Of a stretch of 64,000 bases of DNA, positions 26,759-35,693 are shown piece after piece. The notes under the pieces were generated by a model. The model ran no database searches and was not told the origin of the DNA. It worked only from the letters and a program-made list of their open reading frames with translations. The DNA is from Pseudarthrobacter sp. NamB4 (GTDB taxonomy: Bacteria; Actinomycetota; Actinomycetes; Actinomycetales; Micrococcaceae): the NCBI RefSeq assembly GCF_005796185.1, contig NZ_VAHM01000004.1, forward strand, positions 1-64,000. Reading direction: 5' to 3'. The position numbers were made by a program, and so were the translations under genes. Positions within the stretch are counted from its first letter, which is position 1, and the number at the start of each line of letters is the position of its first letter.

Positions 26759-27778
26759 ATGAAGGTACTGGTCACTGGGGGTGCCGGTTACATCGGCTCA
26801 CATACCTCGCTTTGTTTGCTTGAAGCGGGACATGAAGTGGTTGTCATCGACAGCCTCGTAAATTCGCAGTTGGAGTCACTTCACCGCGTACAACAGCTTT
26901 CTGGCAGGAATATTGACTTCCACAGGGTGGATTTGCTCGATGCACCGGCTGTGGAAGCGGTTGTTGCGGGAGCCGGACTCGACGCCGTCATACATTTTGC
27001 CGGTCTTAAAGCCGTTGGCGAATCGGTGGAAAAACCGCTCATGTATTACCAAAACAACATTGTGGGAACCCTCAACCTGTTGCATGCGATGGACAGGGAA
27101 GGCGTGCGCACACTCGTCTTCAGCTCCTCCGCCACGGTGTATGGAGCGTCAGAGGAAGTACCGCTGACGGAAAAAGCGCCATTGGACGCCACTAATCCAT
27201 ACGGCAGGACCAAGGAGCAGATCGAGGACATACTGTCCGACCTCAGCTCCGCGGATTCCCGCTGGAGCATCGCCCTCCTGCGCTACTTCAACCCGGTGGG
27301 AGCCCACGAATCCGGCCTGATCGGGGAAGACCCCCGTGGTGTTCCCAATAATTTGCTGCCTTTTGTCGCGCAGGTAGCGGTAGGCCGGCGCGAGAAGGTG
27401 CTCGTCTACGGCAATGACTATCCGACGCCGGACGGTACCGGAGTGCGAGATTACATTCACGTCATGGATCTGGCAGCCGGCCACCTGGCCGCCTTGGATT
27501 TCCTGAAGTCTACGGCAGGCACCTTCCGATGGAATCTGGGAACGGGGCGCGGCTCTTCCGTGCTGGAAGTCATTCAGGCTTTTTCTCAAGCCGCCGGATG
27601 CGCCATACCTTTCGATTTCGCTGCCCGGCGCCCTGGGGATGCAGCTCTGAGCTATGCCGACCCCTCGTCCGCACTCGCAGACCTGGGTTGGTCTGCCCTG
27701 CGGGACCTCGCCCGGATGTGCCAGGACCACTGGCGATGGCAGAGGGATAACCCCTTTGGCTACGGTGAGCCGAACTGA
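26759..27778 (+). CDS. galE: UDP-glucose 4-epimerase
   Basis: This is a 339-residue SDR epimerase. The N-terminus MKVLVTGGAGYIGSHT is the canonical GalE start, followed by VIHFAGLKAVGESVEKPL, the Ser/Thr region VFSSSATVYG, the catalytic YxxxK in NPYGRTKEQ, and 'ALLRYFNPVGAHESGLIGED'. It interconverts UDP-glucose and UDP-galactose (or the N-acetyl forms) using tightly bound NAD, supplying galactose donors for the polymer. An in-frame GTG at 26750 would add three residues; I prefer the ATG because it fits the family N-terminus. Confidence 0.94.
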   Translation: MKVLVTGGAGYIGSHTSLCLLEAGHEVVVIDSLVNSQLESLHRVQQLSGRNIDFHRVDLLDAPAVEAVVAGAGLDAVIHFAGLKAVGESVEKPLMYYQNNIVGTLNLLHAMDREGVRTLVFSSSATVYGASEEVPLTEKAPLDATNPYGRTKEQIEDILSDLSSADSRWSIALLRYFNPVGAHESGLIGEDPRGVPNNLLPFVAQVAVGRREKVLVYGNDYPTPDGTGVRDYIHVMDLAAGHLAALDFLKSTAGTFRWNLGTGRGSSVLEVIQAFSQAAGCAIPFDFAARRPGDAALSYADPSSALADLGWSALRDLARMCQDHWRWQRDNPFGYGEPN

Positions 27779-28388
27779 CCGATCCGCCCAATCTCCCGCC
27801 TACCATGCTTTCAAGTCCTCCAACCAGGAAAACCTGCCTGTCCAGGCGACCGCTATGGACTGCAGCTGATCGAATATACATACAGTCTCGCAGGTGAAAG
27901 GAGCCACATCTTGCTCCAGAAGGTTGCATTGAAGCTGCGAACATAAGCACAATGTGACGGACTTCGGGATAGCATGCACTAAGAGTTCTGGCTCGCCTTG
28001 AGGGTGGCGTAAACCACTGGCTTGAGGCTAGGCCTTGGTACTCACTAAATCTGGGCGTTTTTACCGACTGCCAAACCAATCCAGCCGTTTCGAGTCAGTT
28101 CCAAAATGATGTTTCTGTCGCGGTCTCTAAACCACGGTGCGGCCTCCGATTCGCTTTCGAGCAGGACTTCAGCCGATGCCACGAGAGTGGTGGCAGCGCC
28201 AGCATGGCCGCCCTTTCCGCAGTTGGCAGGTGGGCAGCTTACACAACGTGTTGCTGACCAGCGCTGGAGTCTGCGCGTGCCGTAGCCTGGTTTCAGGTTT
28301 CCATGCCGAGCTCGCCGCCCTGGCCGCAGCGTTGCTTTAGTTGGCCGGGGGCGGTAGCATCGCCGATTTTTGCAGTTCTCGTGGATCC
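27779..28388. other. non-coding or eroded stretch
   Basis: About 610 bases follow galE without a supported gene. A minus-strand frame runs through 28045-28388 as read-through from the damaged membrane-protein gene, but its Cys/Arg-rich product shows no domain. I see no hairpin with a T-tract just after galE. Confidence 0.45.
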
Positions 28389-29701
28389 ACGAACAGGAGA
28401 GTGTTGCCGTCCACTTCATAGGAACTCCTTGCGGCGTGACTGGAACGGTTACAGAGTTACTTCCATTGGGCGTGCAGCCCTGCTCTGCCTGCTGAACTGT
28501 CTCCTTCCACCGCGGGCCATGCGCGTTCCATTCGTCCCCTGGGGCATCCGCGGCCACTGCAGCAATCATCAGTGCCACCGCCCTATCCCTGCCGTTCGCT
28601 TGGCCGTGCCGGCAATAATCGCCGATGGAGTCAGCAACAGGAGTGCTTGGCCGATCAGTGTGGCTGGTAGCAGCGCGTACCGCGAGGCCAGCCCCAGACT
28701 TCCCTCCGCTGAGAGCGCGATGACTTCGAGTGGTGCGAATAGGAGCGCTGCACACAGGATTCCCATGGCCACAACAATCATCATCACGACAAGAGCCTTG
28801 GTCGACAACGGCGCTTTTCTCCATGAGGCAACGACGACAGCCAGGGGCAGCAAGAGGCCGAGTAACACGAGGTATGGCCCAACCAAATTGACTGCAACCT
28901 GTGCGCCGTTTTGCCCGACGACCGCCTCAACCGGCCCCCGCACTAGCCCTTGGGCGAAGAATTCCGTTGGCTTGTTAGCAAGAAATGCTCAATCCGCTGC
29001 TCGGGCTTGGGAGTTCATCAGTAAGAAGTGAAGAGCGCCGGCAGCAATATAAACCCCGGGCACGAGACGCCCCCAGCCAGGCAGAACACAGAACCTCCAC
29101 GCGGCAAGCGGCAATAGCAGCAAAGCTAGAGGATCGGACAGTGCGGCCACAGCGGCCAGTAGAGCGACTGCGGACGCGGACCATGGCTTCCTGAAATTTC
29201 CAAGCAGCAGAAGTAGCGCTGCGAGGTCAGCAAACCATCGCATGTTTGTAACATTTCCGAGCACCTCATGCTGGCCTACGCCATGGAAAAAACGACGACG
29301 GCGGCCGCAAGCGCCCACTTCCAGGACCTCGCATAGGGCAGGAAGACTGTAAGGGCCAGAATGGCGACGATGCCCCGGAACGCGGCAGCAGAAATCCCGA
29401 TGCAGCCAGCGAACATGTTGGCTGGCAGCGAACCGGCGCAAACTCCCGTAATGAGGCGTGGACCCACATGGAGGTAACCCGTGTGTGTCTTTAGTAGGCC
29501 ACCCCATCCGTCGTTGAGGAAATCAGTAAGGAAAATAAGCCCGTCTTCCTTATAGACATGCTCAAGCGTCCAACCCGTTATTCGGGGTAAACACAAGAAA
29601 ATTGTGCCCGCTAAGATGACGCCAAAGGCTGCTATTTTTGCCGACTTGTCACGAGGCAAACGGCTCGCAAGAGGTAATACTGTCATAGGTTTCCCCACCA
29701 A
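28389..29701 (-). pseudogene. disrupted polytopic membrane protein (GT-C-like)
   Basis: Three frames join into one protein. It starts at 29701 (MVGKPMTVLPLASRLPRDKS) with transmembrane segments and the periplasmic 'HVYKEDGLIFLTDFLNDGWG'. A frameshift near 29280-29290 (next to a six-T run) moves into the frame reading GVGQHEVLGNVTNMRWFADL. That frame has a TGA at 28989-28991 inside the last luminal loop, after which coding continues in the same frame (AFLANKPTEFFAQGLVRGPV) through four hydrophobic helices. A second shift near 28580-28590 leads to 'GPRWKETVQQAEQGC' and a terminal 'VPVTP...LSC' pattern. The layout (first luminal loop, many helices, C-terminal small Cys domain) suggests a GT-C-type glycosyltransferase-like protein. 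Three independent lesions argue for true decay rather than a sequencing slip. Confidence 0.72.
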
Positions 29702-29720
29702 TCGCCCCTATTTACATTGC

Positions 29721-30002
29721 TCACGTTACTAGCTGGTTAGGGAAGATCTCCAAAGTGAGAAAGACTGTTGCGAGGTTGGCTGGCTGCTCAAGCGAGTGGC
29801 TAGGAATACTCCCTGTCTGTGCCATTTCCAGTGCCGTCGCTCGCGCCCGCGCCTTCGCCCACGGCCCTCCCGAAATTAACGCTGGAGCCTGTCCGGAACC
29901 CTGCGCCGGAACCAACAGCCGTGCCGTCTGCGACTCGGACCGGTCTGCCGAGGATGTGCTGCTCAAACCGAACACGCTCACCCAAAACAGCGGGCATGAC
30001 AT
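29721..30002 (-). CDS. hypothetical short protein with N-terminal hydrophobic segment
   Basis: This is a 93-codon frame from ATG 30002, open further upstream. The N-terminal MSCPLFWVSVFGLSSTSS is hydrophobic and could be a signal or anchor; the rest is Ala/Ser/Pro-rich with no motif. It ends 20 bases before the start of the disrupted membrane-protein gene on the same strand, which is the only contextual support. No convincing ribosome site precedes the ATG. It may be a relic. Confidence 0.25.
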   Translation of the reverse strand: MSCPLFWVSVFGLSSTSSADRSESQTARLLVPAQGSGQAPALISGGPWAKARARATALEMAQTGSIPSHSLEQPANLATVFLTLEIFPNQLVT

Positions 30003-30430
30003 GAGCACCGTCAACAGGTAGCCCACCCAAGCAAAAGCAGGTAGACAGCACTCTGTTCTGGGCCTTCGGTGTCTGATTAAGGTCACGACATGGCGAGTGT
30101 GCATTTGCCTCCGGTGGCTGCCCTGAGACGTCTCTTGTCCGCCCGCGGAGGTGCAGGGCGAACATGGCCGAACGGTGCGGACCGGCGCGTTTGTACAACC
30201 TGTCAGTCGCCTCTTGCTGGCGATGGCATCTCCAGACGAGGACTCTGCGGAGACTGTTCGCGGGACAAGGACCTGGAAAAATTCGGTCCCAGACTCGGCT
30301 CGTATCCGTGCTGACAAAACGGCCCGCAACTTCTCCCATGATTTCTCCCACGGCGATTTCCGAACTCCTGGCAACATGGCAACACTTATGGACACGAGCG
30401 GGTGATGGCTCTGGAGCTGAGCGGCAAGCC
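30003..30430. other. stretch with no supported gene
   Basis: These 428 bases hold only overlapping short frames on both strands. One plus-strand frame (30090-30314) contains a CxxC...CxxC arrangement (CTTCQSPLAG, then LCGDC), which might be a zinc ribbon but has no ribosome site, neighbour or length to support it. Confidence 0.35.
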
Positions 30431-30550
30431 ATGCCATACATTGATATCAATCCCCACAAAGGCCGGCCCAAGTGGCAGGGCTACGCCTTCCTTGCCCTCC
30501 TACTGATCCTCACGGCAGCCGTGGTGAGCGCTGCCCTCACCTACGTCTGA
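30431..30550 (+). CDS. small single-span membrane protein
   Basis: The 39-codon frame MPYIDINPHKGRPKWQGYAF followed by a 19-residue hydrophobic helix looks like a small bitopic membrane protein with a cytoplasmic N-terminus. The amphipathic, charged head and clean transmembrane segment are unlike the surrounding chance frames. It ends 84 bases before the ParA/MinD-like gene on the same strand. The ribosome site is weak (GAGCGG). Its function is unknown. Confidence 0.42.
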   Translation: MPYIDINPHKGRPKWQGYAFLALLLILTAAVVSAALTYV

Positions 30551-30634
30551 CCGGTCCCGGTGCCCGACCCCCTAGACTTACTGTTTGAACCAGTGCCGCA
30601 GAACATTCTGCCGAAACGTCCTGGGGGGACAGAC

Positions 30635-31990
30635 ATGCCCGATCCGGCGGATCAGAACGCAAGCGCCCATGCAGAGGATGCAGGGCAGCCGCAGCGGCGC
30701 CGACGCCGCGACCTTCGTCGCGACGACGGCGAGTTGACGGATGCCCGGACAGGAACCATGCCAGCCGTAACACCAAGCCCTTCCAGCCAGTCCGACGCCG
30801 GAAAGCCGGTAACGCGCCGGACCTCGTGGGCGGAGGCGGCCGCCGCAGCCGATGCGACAAAGCCTGCCGAGCGCGTTCCGGCGCCCACCCGGGCGCCCGC
30901 CTCTGCCCCGGTCCCGCAGCAGGCTGCTCGAGACACCATTACCTCCACGCCCGGTACGCCTGATGCGGACTTGCCGCCAGCGCCGTCGCTCGAGCCTGCT
31001 GAAACTCCCGCCTCCCGCCGGACCAGGCCCACCACAGCAGATGTTATCGCCGACACCCCCATGCCGGACTTCATCAGTTCGCCCGGGCTGTTTGTGAAGG
31101 AGCAGAAACCGCGGCCCGTGGGCGGCGTCCGTGGCGTCATCTACAGCATGACGCGCGGGGCCTGGAACCTGGGCCCGGGCCCGAAGCAGCGCCAGGAAGA
31201 AGAACTGGCGCGTCGCATCTCCCGCCAGCTGCAGGGCAGTTACAACACCGCCGTGCTGAGCCTCAAGGGCGGCATCGGCAAGACCTCCACCACCGTGGGC
31301 GTTGGCCTGACCCTGGCGGAGTACCGCGGCGACGCGCCCTGCGCCATTGACGCGAACCCGGACTCGGGGGACCTTGTGGAGCGCGCCCTGGGGGAGGGCA
31401 TTTACCAGCAGTCCAGCCCGCGCACCATCACGGACCTGCTGCGGAACATCGACTCCATCAATTCCCTCACCGGCCTGGCCCGCTACATGCACCACGCGGG
31501 CCGTCTGCACCTCATTGCAGGGGAGCAGGACCCGGAGGTCTCGGATTCCCTAACGGCAGAGGAATACCTCCGGATCCGCAAGCTCATCTCCGCGTATTAC
31601 TCTGTGGCCCTCACCGACTGCGGCACCGGGGTTACCCACAACGCGATGAGCGGGATCCTTCAATCCGCGGACAACCTGGTGATCGCGGCCGGCTATGCGG
31701 TGAGCGGCGCCAAGCGTGCCCGCAGCACCCTGCACTGGTTGGCCAGCCACGGTTACGAGGACCTGGCCCGTAACGCCGTCGTGGTGATCACGGACAAGGA
31801 CGAAGTGTCTTCCCGCGTGGACAAGGATGCCATCGAGGAACACCTGGCCGGCATTTGCCGTGAGCTCATCTCTGTTCCGCATGACCGCGGCGTGGCCGAC
31901 GGCGACCTGGTGACCTTGGACGTACTCAAGCCGGAAACCCGACGGGCATACAAGGAAATTGCTGCCGCGATCGTGGACGGGTATCGGTAG
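30635..31990 (+). CDS. ParA/MinD-like P-loop ATPase with long disordered N-terminus
   Basis: This is a 451-residue protein. Residues 1 to about 170 are low-complexity (Ala/Pro/Arg/Thr), likely disordered, including RRRRRDLRRDDGEL. The P-loop domain starts near residue 200 with the deviant Walker A LKGGIGKTSTTVGVGLTLAE, 'CAIDANPDSGDLVERAL' (Walker A') and VALTDCGTGVTHNAM (Walker B). The architecture is that of actinobacterial EspI/MinD-like ATPases found near type VII secretion or pilus genes, which use ATP to position or regulate a membrane machine. No secretion genes are in the window. I selected ATG 30635, seven bases after GGGGGG; the frame is open 25 codons earlier. A weak hairpin follows the stop. 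Confidence 0.8.
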   Translation: MPDPADQNASAHAEDAGQPQRRRRRDLRRDDGELTDARTGTMPAVTPSPSSQSDAGKPVTRRTSWAEAAAAADATKPAERVPAPTRAPASAPVPQQAARDTITSTPGTPDADLPPAPSLEPAETPASRRTRPTTADVIADTPMPDFISSPGLFVKEQKPRPVGGVRGVIYSMTRGAWNLGPGPKQRQEEELARRISRQLQGSYNTAVLSLKGGIGKTSTTVGVGLTLAEYRGDAPCAIDANPDSGDLVERALGEGIYQQSSPRTITDLLRNIDSINSLTGLARYMHHAGRLHLIAGEQDPEVSDSLTAEEYLRIRKLISAYYSVALTDCGTGVTHNAMSGILQSADNLVIAAGYAVSGAKRARSTLHWLASHGYEDLARNAVVVITDKDEVSSRVDKDAIEEHLAGICRELISVPHDRGVADGDLVTLDVLKPETRRAYKEIAAAIVDGYR

Positions 31991-32002
31991 AGCCCTTTGC
32001 GT

Positions 32003-32018
32003 TGCCTCGCCCGAGGCA
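32003..32018 (+). terminator. weak hairpin after the ParA-like gene
   Basis: TGCCTC and GAGGCA form a six-base stem around a four-base loop 13 bases after the stop, followed by TGTGTTTG rather than a clean T-tract. It could act as a modest terminator between the ATPase gene and the TasA/SipW operon. Confidence 0.25.
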
Positions 32019-32197
32019 TGTGTTTGTAAGACCAACCCCTGAGCGTGCGAAGACGTGTGAATTACTGCGCCATTCTTGAGCCGATATGGGGCTGCTTTTT
32101 GAGGAAAGGCCGGAATAGTCATTGCGTGAGGCCAACGGGCCTGTACCAGGAATTTCGGCCGGCCCACTGGGGGTAGGCCCTTCGAAAGGAACGTCAA

Positions 32198-32824
32198 ATG
32201 GGCATCAGCATGAAAACCACATCGGGCAAAGTCCTGGCCTCCGTCGCACTGTTGGGCGCCGCCGCCGCCGTCGCCGGGCTTGGAACCTATGGTGCCTTCA
32301 CCTCCACAACGGAGGCGGACCAGAAGGTAACCGCTGGCAGCGTGAAGATCGACCTCGGTACAGGGGCTTCCAACACGTTGACCACGGCAGTCACTGACAT
32401 GCTGCCCGGTGACAGCGTGGCAAAGTTCGTGACGCTGACCAACTCCGGGAGCTCAGCCTTGAACAACGTCACCTTGACTACCACAGCCACTGAGCCTTCA
32501 GCCCTCACCACTAACACCACGACCGGACTGAAGCTGAAGATTGATCGCTGCCCCGAAGCATGGGTCGCTGGCGCTACTGCCGGGACTTTTATCTGCAACA
32601 GCCTGGCCAACACTGAAATTCTCACCGCGAAACCAATCATCACGACGACTAATGGCGGCGACGTTCTCAACGGCCTGTCTTCTCTCGCGGCCGGCAAAAC
32701 GGACTACCTCAAGATCACCACCAGCTTCCCGGCGGCGGCTGTTCAGACCGATTTCGCCGGCAGCCCGACGAGCACCATAAAGTTCAGCTTCACCGCTACC
32801 CAGCGCAGCGAAGTCACGCAGTAG
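32198..32824 (+). CDS. TasA/camelysin-like secreted matrix protein
   Basis: This 208-residue protein has a SipW-type signal region. After a basic start (MGISMKTTSGK), a hydrophobic segment ends at 'VAGLGTYGAFTSTTEAD', where the G-TYGAFTST pattern is the hallmark of SipW-dependent substrates. The mature part is Thr/Ser/Asn-rich and beta-structured (KVTAGSVKIDLGTGASN, 'DMLPGDSVAKFVTLTNSG'), as in TasA/CalY-type proteins that form biofilm amyloid-like fibres in Bacillus. AAGGA lies eight bases before ATG 32198. The cognate signal peptidase gene is 39 bases downstream. Fibre formation in this organism is inference. Confidence 0.85.
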   Translation: MGISMKTTSGKVLASVALLGAAAAVAGLGTYGAFTSTTEADQKVTAGSVKIDLGTGASNTLTTAVTDMLPGDSVAKFVTLTNSGSSALNNVTLTTTATEPSALTTNTTTGLKLKIDRCPEAWVAGATAGTFICNSLANTEILTAKPIITTTNGGDVLNGLSSLAAGKTDYLKITTSFPAAAVQTDFAGSPTSTIKFSFTATQRSEVTQ

Positions 32825-32863
32825 CCAAGCCGGGCTTCGACCATTGGCAATGGAGAACAGTCC

Positions 32864-33475
32864 GTGACCGACGCAGAGGAACCGACCCGGGCTGCGGCCC
32901 GGGCGGTCCCACAACCCGCCGTTCCCATCCGTCGACTTGCAAAGGGCATCGCCACGGCGTTTTTCGTCCTCGCCGTGGCCGTTTTCCTGCTGCTGGCCAT
33001 CGGGCCCCGGCTGATGGGTTATCAGACGTCAACCATGCTTACCGGGTCTATGTCTCCGCTGATCAACCCGGGTGATGTTGTGGTTACTGTCCCGGTTCCC
33101 GTGGGGGAGGTGAAGGTTGGCGACATCATCACCTACCACATCCCGGTGGAGGACCACCGGGTGGAAACCCATCGCGTTATCGACGTCGGGACTACTTCCG
33201 ACGGAAGCATCACTGTCCAAACCAAGGGTGACGCCAATAATGGCAAGGACCCGTGGATCGCAACGCTCCGCGGCGAGACAGTGGACCGGCACGTTGCCAC
33301 TATTTCCTACCTCGGAACCGTCATCCGGACCCTGCGCCAGCCCCTGCTCATGAACACCCTGATGTATGGCGCCCCCGCCGTCCTGGTCGTTGGTACGCTG
33401 TTCTCCATTTGGCGAAGAGACCCGGAGGCTGCGGTGGAAGCTGCGACGGAAGAGCGGGCACCCGCCCATATTTGA
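32864..33475 (+). CDS. sipW: signal peptidase I, SipW (ER-type)
   Basis: This is a 203-residue membrane peptidase. The first transmembrane helix is at about 30-46, and the catalytic Ser lies in TSTMLTGSMSPLINPGDVV. The His that replaces the bacterial Lys is in HRVETHRVIDV, and the conserved GDANNGKDPW box follows. A second transmembrane helix sits near the C-terminus (LMYGAPAVLVVGTLFSIW). The ER-type Ser-His enzyme class processes TasA-like substrates, and the neighbouring genes on both sides encode likely substrates. The start is GTG 32864 with GGAGA seven bases upstream. Confidence 0.92.
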   Translation: MTDAEEPTRAAARAVPQPAVPIRRLAKGIATAFFVLAVAVFLLLAIGPRLMGYQTSTMLTGSMSPLINPGDVVVTVPVPVGEVKVGDIITYHIPVEDHRVETHRVIDVGTTSDGSITVQTKGDANNGKDPWIATLRGETVDRHVATISYLGTVIRTLRQPLLMNTLMYGAPAVLVVGTLFSIWRRDPEAAVEAATEERAPAHI

Positions 33476-33539
33476 ACCGGCAGGTCCGGGCCGCCGCCTG
33501 GAGCGAAAGTTCGAAGTACACCTGGGAGGAAAAGACACC

Positions 33540-33989
33540 GTGTTTCACGTCCGCACCCTGCGTGTCCTGGCTACCTGCGTCGCCGCTACTCTGGCTATGA
33601 GCGCTGCCCCGTCAACCGCCTTGGCCCAATTCACTGACACTAAAGCATCTTCCACCCTGTACACGACGGGCCCGGGCACTCCGGCCGCAGCTGACGTCAC
33701 CATGGTTTGCACCAACACGCTGTTGGGAATCCTGGGGTGGAGCAACGTGGTCACTGTCAACGAGTTCAGCCCAGTAGCGCGGGCCACGTCGTACGAAATC
33801 CGCATATTCGACGCTGCAAACCAACTGCGGGCCCAGGCTGACTCGCTCGAGCAGCTGTCCATACATTCAGCGGCCAAGCCGGACACCTGGCGCTACGAAC
33901 TGCGCGCCAAGTACGCCGTTCCCGCGAACCCCTCCAACGTATGGTCCGGGAAGCCACTTCTCGGGCCGTTGACGTGCGCAGGCGGGTAA
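33540..33989 (+). CDS. secreted protein of the SipW operon
   Basis: This 149-residue protein has a signal peptide (VFHVRTLRVLATCVAATLAM, cleavage near ALA-Q) followed by QFTDTKASSTLYTTG, resembling the N-termini of SipW substrates ('FTD.....'). The mature part has an Ig- or fibronectin-type feel, including 'ATSYEIRIFDAANQLRAQAD' and two Cys (TMVCTNT and LTCAGG) that could pair. GTG 33540 has GGGAGG ten bases upstream; the open frame extends upstream but would bury the signal peptide. It probably is a minor matrix or adaptor component; that role is inference from operon position. Confidence 0.72.
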   Translation: MFHVRTLRVLATCVAATLAMSAAPSTALAQFTDTKASSTLYTTGPGTPAAADVTMVCTNTLLGILGWSNVVTVNEFSPVARATSYEIRIFDAANQLRAQADSLEQLSIHSAAKPDTWRYELRAKYAVPANPSNVWSGKPLLGPLTCAGG

Positions 33990-34477
33990 CGGCCGAAAAA
34001 TCCTTCTTGCCACGCACTCCTGGAATTTACAGCTGTGCAGTTTTCAGCGGATGCAAAAGACCCGCCGACAGCTTCGTTGATGTCGGCGGATATTGGTGTG
34101 CCGGCGACGGCTGGGGGCCAGGCTTTTGGTCTCATGAAAAGCCTTACGTCGCCGCCACAGTATGTGGGCCCGACCATCATGGCCAGGTATGAGCGCTCGT
34201 AGCCTGTTGTACCGGATTGACCGCCGCGAGCGCTGCTGCTTCAGCTTATTTCGACACGTCGATTAGGGAACGAGTAGCCGGTACCTGTTTCTGTTGCCGG
34301 TGGAGCGCTGCAGTACTTGGAAAGCGCCCGCTAGTACTCGACTGCATTCGTGCTGCTGGGAACCGCCACTTTCACGTGTCAAGAATTACTCAAGAGTTTC
34401 CACGGCCCCATTTTGGCCTGAGGTAGCGGTGTTAGCCTGCTCCAAGGCCCGAATATGGCACGGAGAGGGGGCTCTTG
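33990..34477. other. intergenic region upstream of response regulator
   Basis: I see no supported gene in these 488 bases. Short plus-strand frames lack ribosome sites and recognisable composition. The promoter of the response-regulator gene should lie in the last 150 bases, but I cannot name the boxes. Confidence 0.45.
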
Positions 34478-35308
34478 GTGGAAGCACGCGCAGTTGTCAT
34501 TATTGAAGATGATGTGGATATCCGGGAGGTCCTGGCAACGGTATTCGGTCAAGGAGGATTTCGGGTTCATACTTTCGCCTCCGGGGCCGAAGGAGTAAAA
34601 GGTGTTAGGGAATACTGCCCGCTGGTGGTAATTCTCGATGTGGGTCTGCCCGACATCGACGGATATGAGGTTGCACGCCAGCTGCGTTTGTTCAGTAACA
34701 CCTACGTTCTGATGTTGACTGCCCGCAGCCAGGAAACGGACGTCCTGTTGGGCTTGGAGGCAGGTGCTGATGATTACGTCAGCAAGCCGTTCCGGCCCAG
34801 GGAGGTGAGGTACAGGGTGGAGGCGTTGCTGCGCAGGCCGCGGATACGCAGCGACACCGTGAGCCTGACGGATTCGCCCCTGGAACCGGAAACTGTGGCT
34901 ACCCGCGGGACGGCGGAAGCAGCCGGGCCGGCCACGGTAACGGCGCATCGTAGTATGCAGCTCTATCAACATAACGGGCTCCGTTTGAACTTGAGGACCA
35001 GGACTGCGGAAGTGGACGGCGCGGAGGTGCGGCTCACCGGTTCTGAATTTGAGTTGCTGCACACCCTGCTGCGGACCGGCCGCACGGTCCATGCAAAGGA
35101 GGACCTGGCCTTGGTCCTTGGCCGTGGGAACGTTGGTCAAAATGGGTTTGGACGGGAATCCGATGAGCAGGTAGTACAAGTCCATATCGCTAACCTCCGT
35201 AAAAAACTTGGGGATTCCCCCGCAGACCCACGGTGGGTGGAGACTGTTCACGGGTTCGGCTACCGGCTCGCGGCGAGCCGGGACTCCCCGGTGGCCGCTG
35301 AGGCCTAA
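34478..35308 (+). CDS. OmpR/PhoB-family response regulator
   Basis: This 276-residue regulator has a receiver domain with the acidic pocket IIEDDVDIREVL, phospho-acceptor Asp54 in VVILDVGLPDIDGYEVARQL, TAR and the KPFRP switch lysine. A long linker of about 45 residues follows, then a C-terminal winged helix with LTGSEFELLHTLLRTGRTVH, VVQVHIANLRKKLGD and 'VHGFGYRLA'. It would bind DNA on phosphorylation. No histidine kinase is in the window, so it is an orphan here. GTG 34478 follows GAGAGGGG by seven bases; a TTG one codon earlier is possible. Its stop overlaps the convergent receiver-protein stop. Confidence 0.88.
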   Translation: MEARAVVIIEDDVDIREVLATVFGQGGFRVHTFASGAEGVKGVREYCPLVVILDVGLPDIDGYEVARQLRLFSNTYVLMLTARSQETDVLLGLEAGADDYVSKPFRPREVRYRVEALLRRPRIRSDTVSLTDSPLEPETVATRGTAEAAGPATVTAHRSMQLYQHNGLRLNLRTRTAEVDGAEVRLTGSEFELLHTLLRTGRTVHAKEDLALVLGRGNVGQNGFGRESDEQVVQVHIANLRKKLGDSPADPRWVETVHGFGYRLAASRDSPVAAEA

Positions 35309-35685
35309 TCTGGCGGCGTCACTGGCCTGCGCAGCAACGCTTCGGCATGGGCTTGCAGAATCCTGGGCCGGAACGGCTTGACCAGGAAATCATCGGCACC
35401 GGCGGAAAGGCTCATCTCAATAGCGCGGATGTTGTCATTGGCGCTGATGACTATGATCGGGGCGTCACTGAAGGTTCGGACCTTGCGGATAAGTTCCAGG
35501 CTGTCAAAGCCCGGAAGGTCCATATCGGTGGTGATGAGCGACGGTTTAGTGGTGAGTGCCGCCTGCACACCCGCGGGTCCGGTGGCCGCCGCGTGGACCA
35601 TGAAGCCGCTTTTCCGGAGGATGGTGCTGATCAGAAGGTTGATGTCCGGGTCGTCCTCGATGACCACCGCGGCGGGGGTTTTCAT
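35305..35685 (-). CDS. stand-alone receiver-domain protein
   Basis: This 126-residue single-domain receiver has the acidic pair VVIEDDPDINLLIS, Asp54 in LITTDMDLPGFDSLELIRKV, the Ser/Thr 'IVISANDN' and Lys in DDFLVKPFRP. It has no output domain, so it must act through a partner protein. It is the third gene of a minus-strand unit after a processive glycosyltransferase and a lipoprotein, and starts eight bases after the lipoprotein stop. I infer that it relays a signal to polysaccharide synthesis. Its end overlaps the convergent OmpR-family gene by four bases, so the two messages are antisense to each other at their tails. Confidence 0.86.
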   Translation of the reverse strand: MKTPAAVVIEDDPDINLLISTILRKSGFMVHAAATGPAGVQAALTTKPSLITTDMDLPGFDSLELIRKVRTFSDAPIIVISANDNIRAIEMSLSAGADDFLVKPFRPRILQAHAEALLRRPVTPPD

Positions 35686-35693
35686 GAGCGCGC

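Noticed and set aside
30090..30314. Possible small zinc-ribbon protein (CxxC...CxxC)
   Set aside because: Two Cys pairs in a region of chance frames, no ribosome site and no neighbour support.
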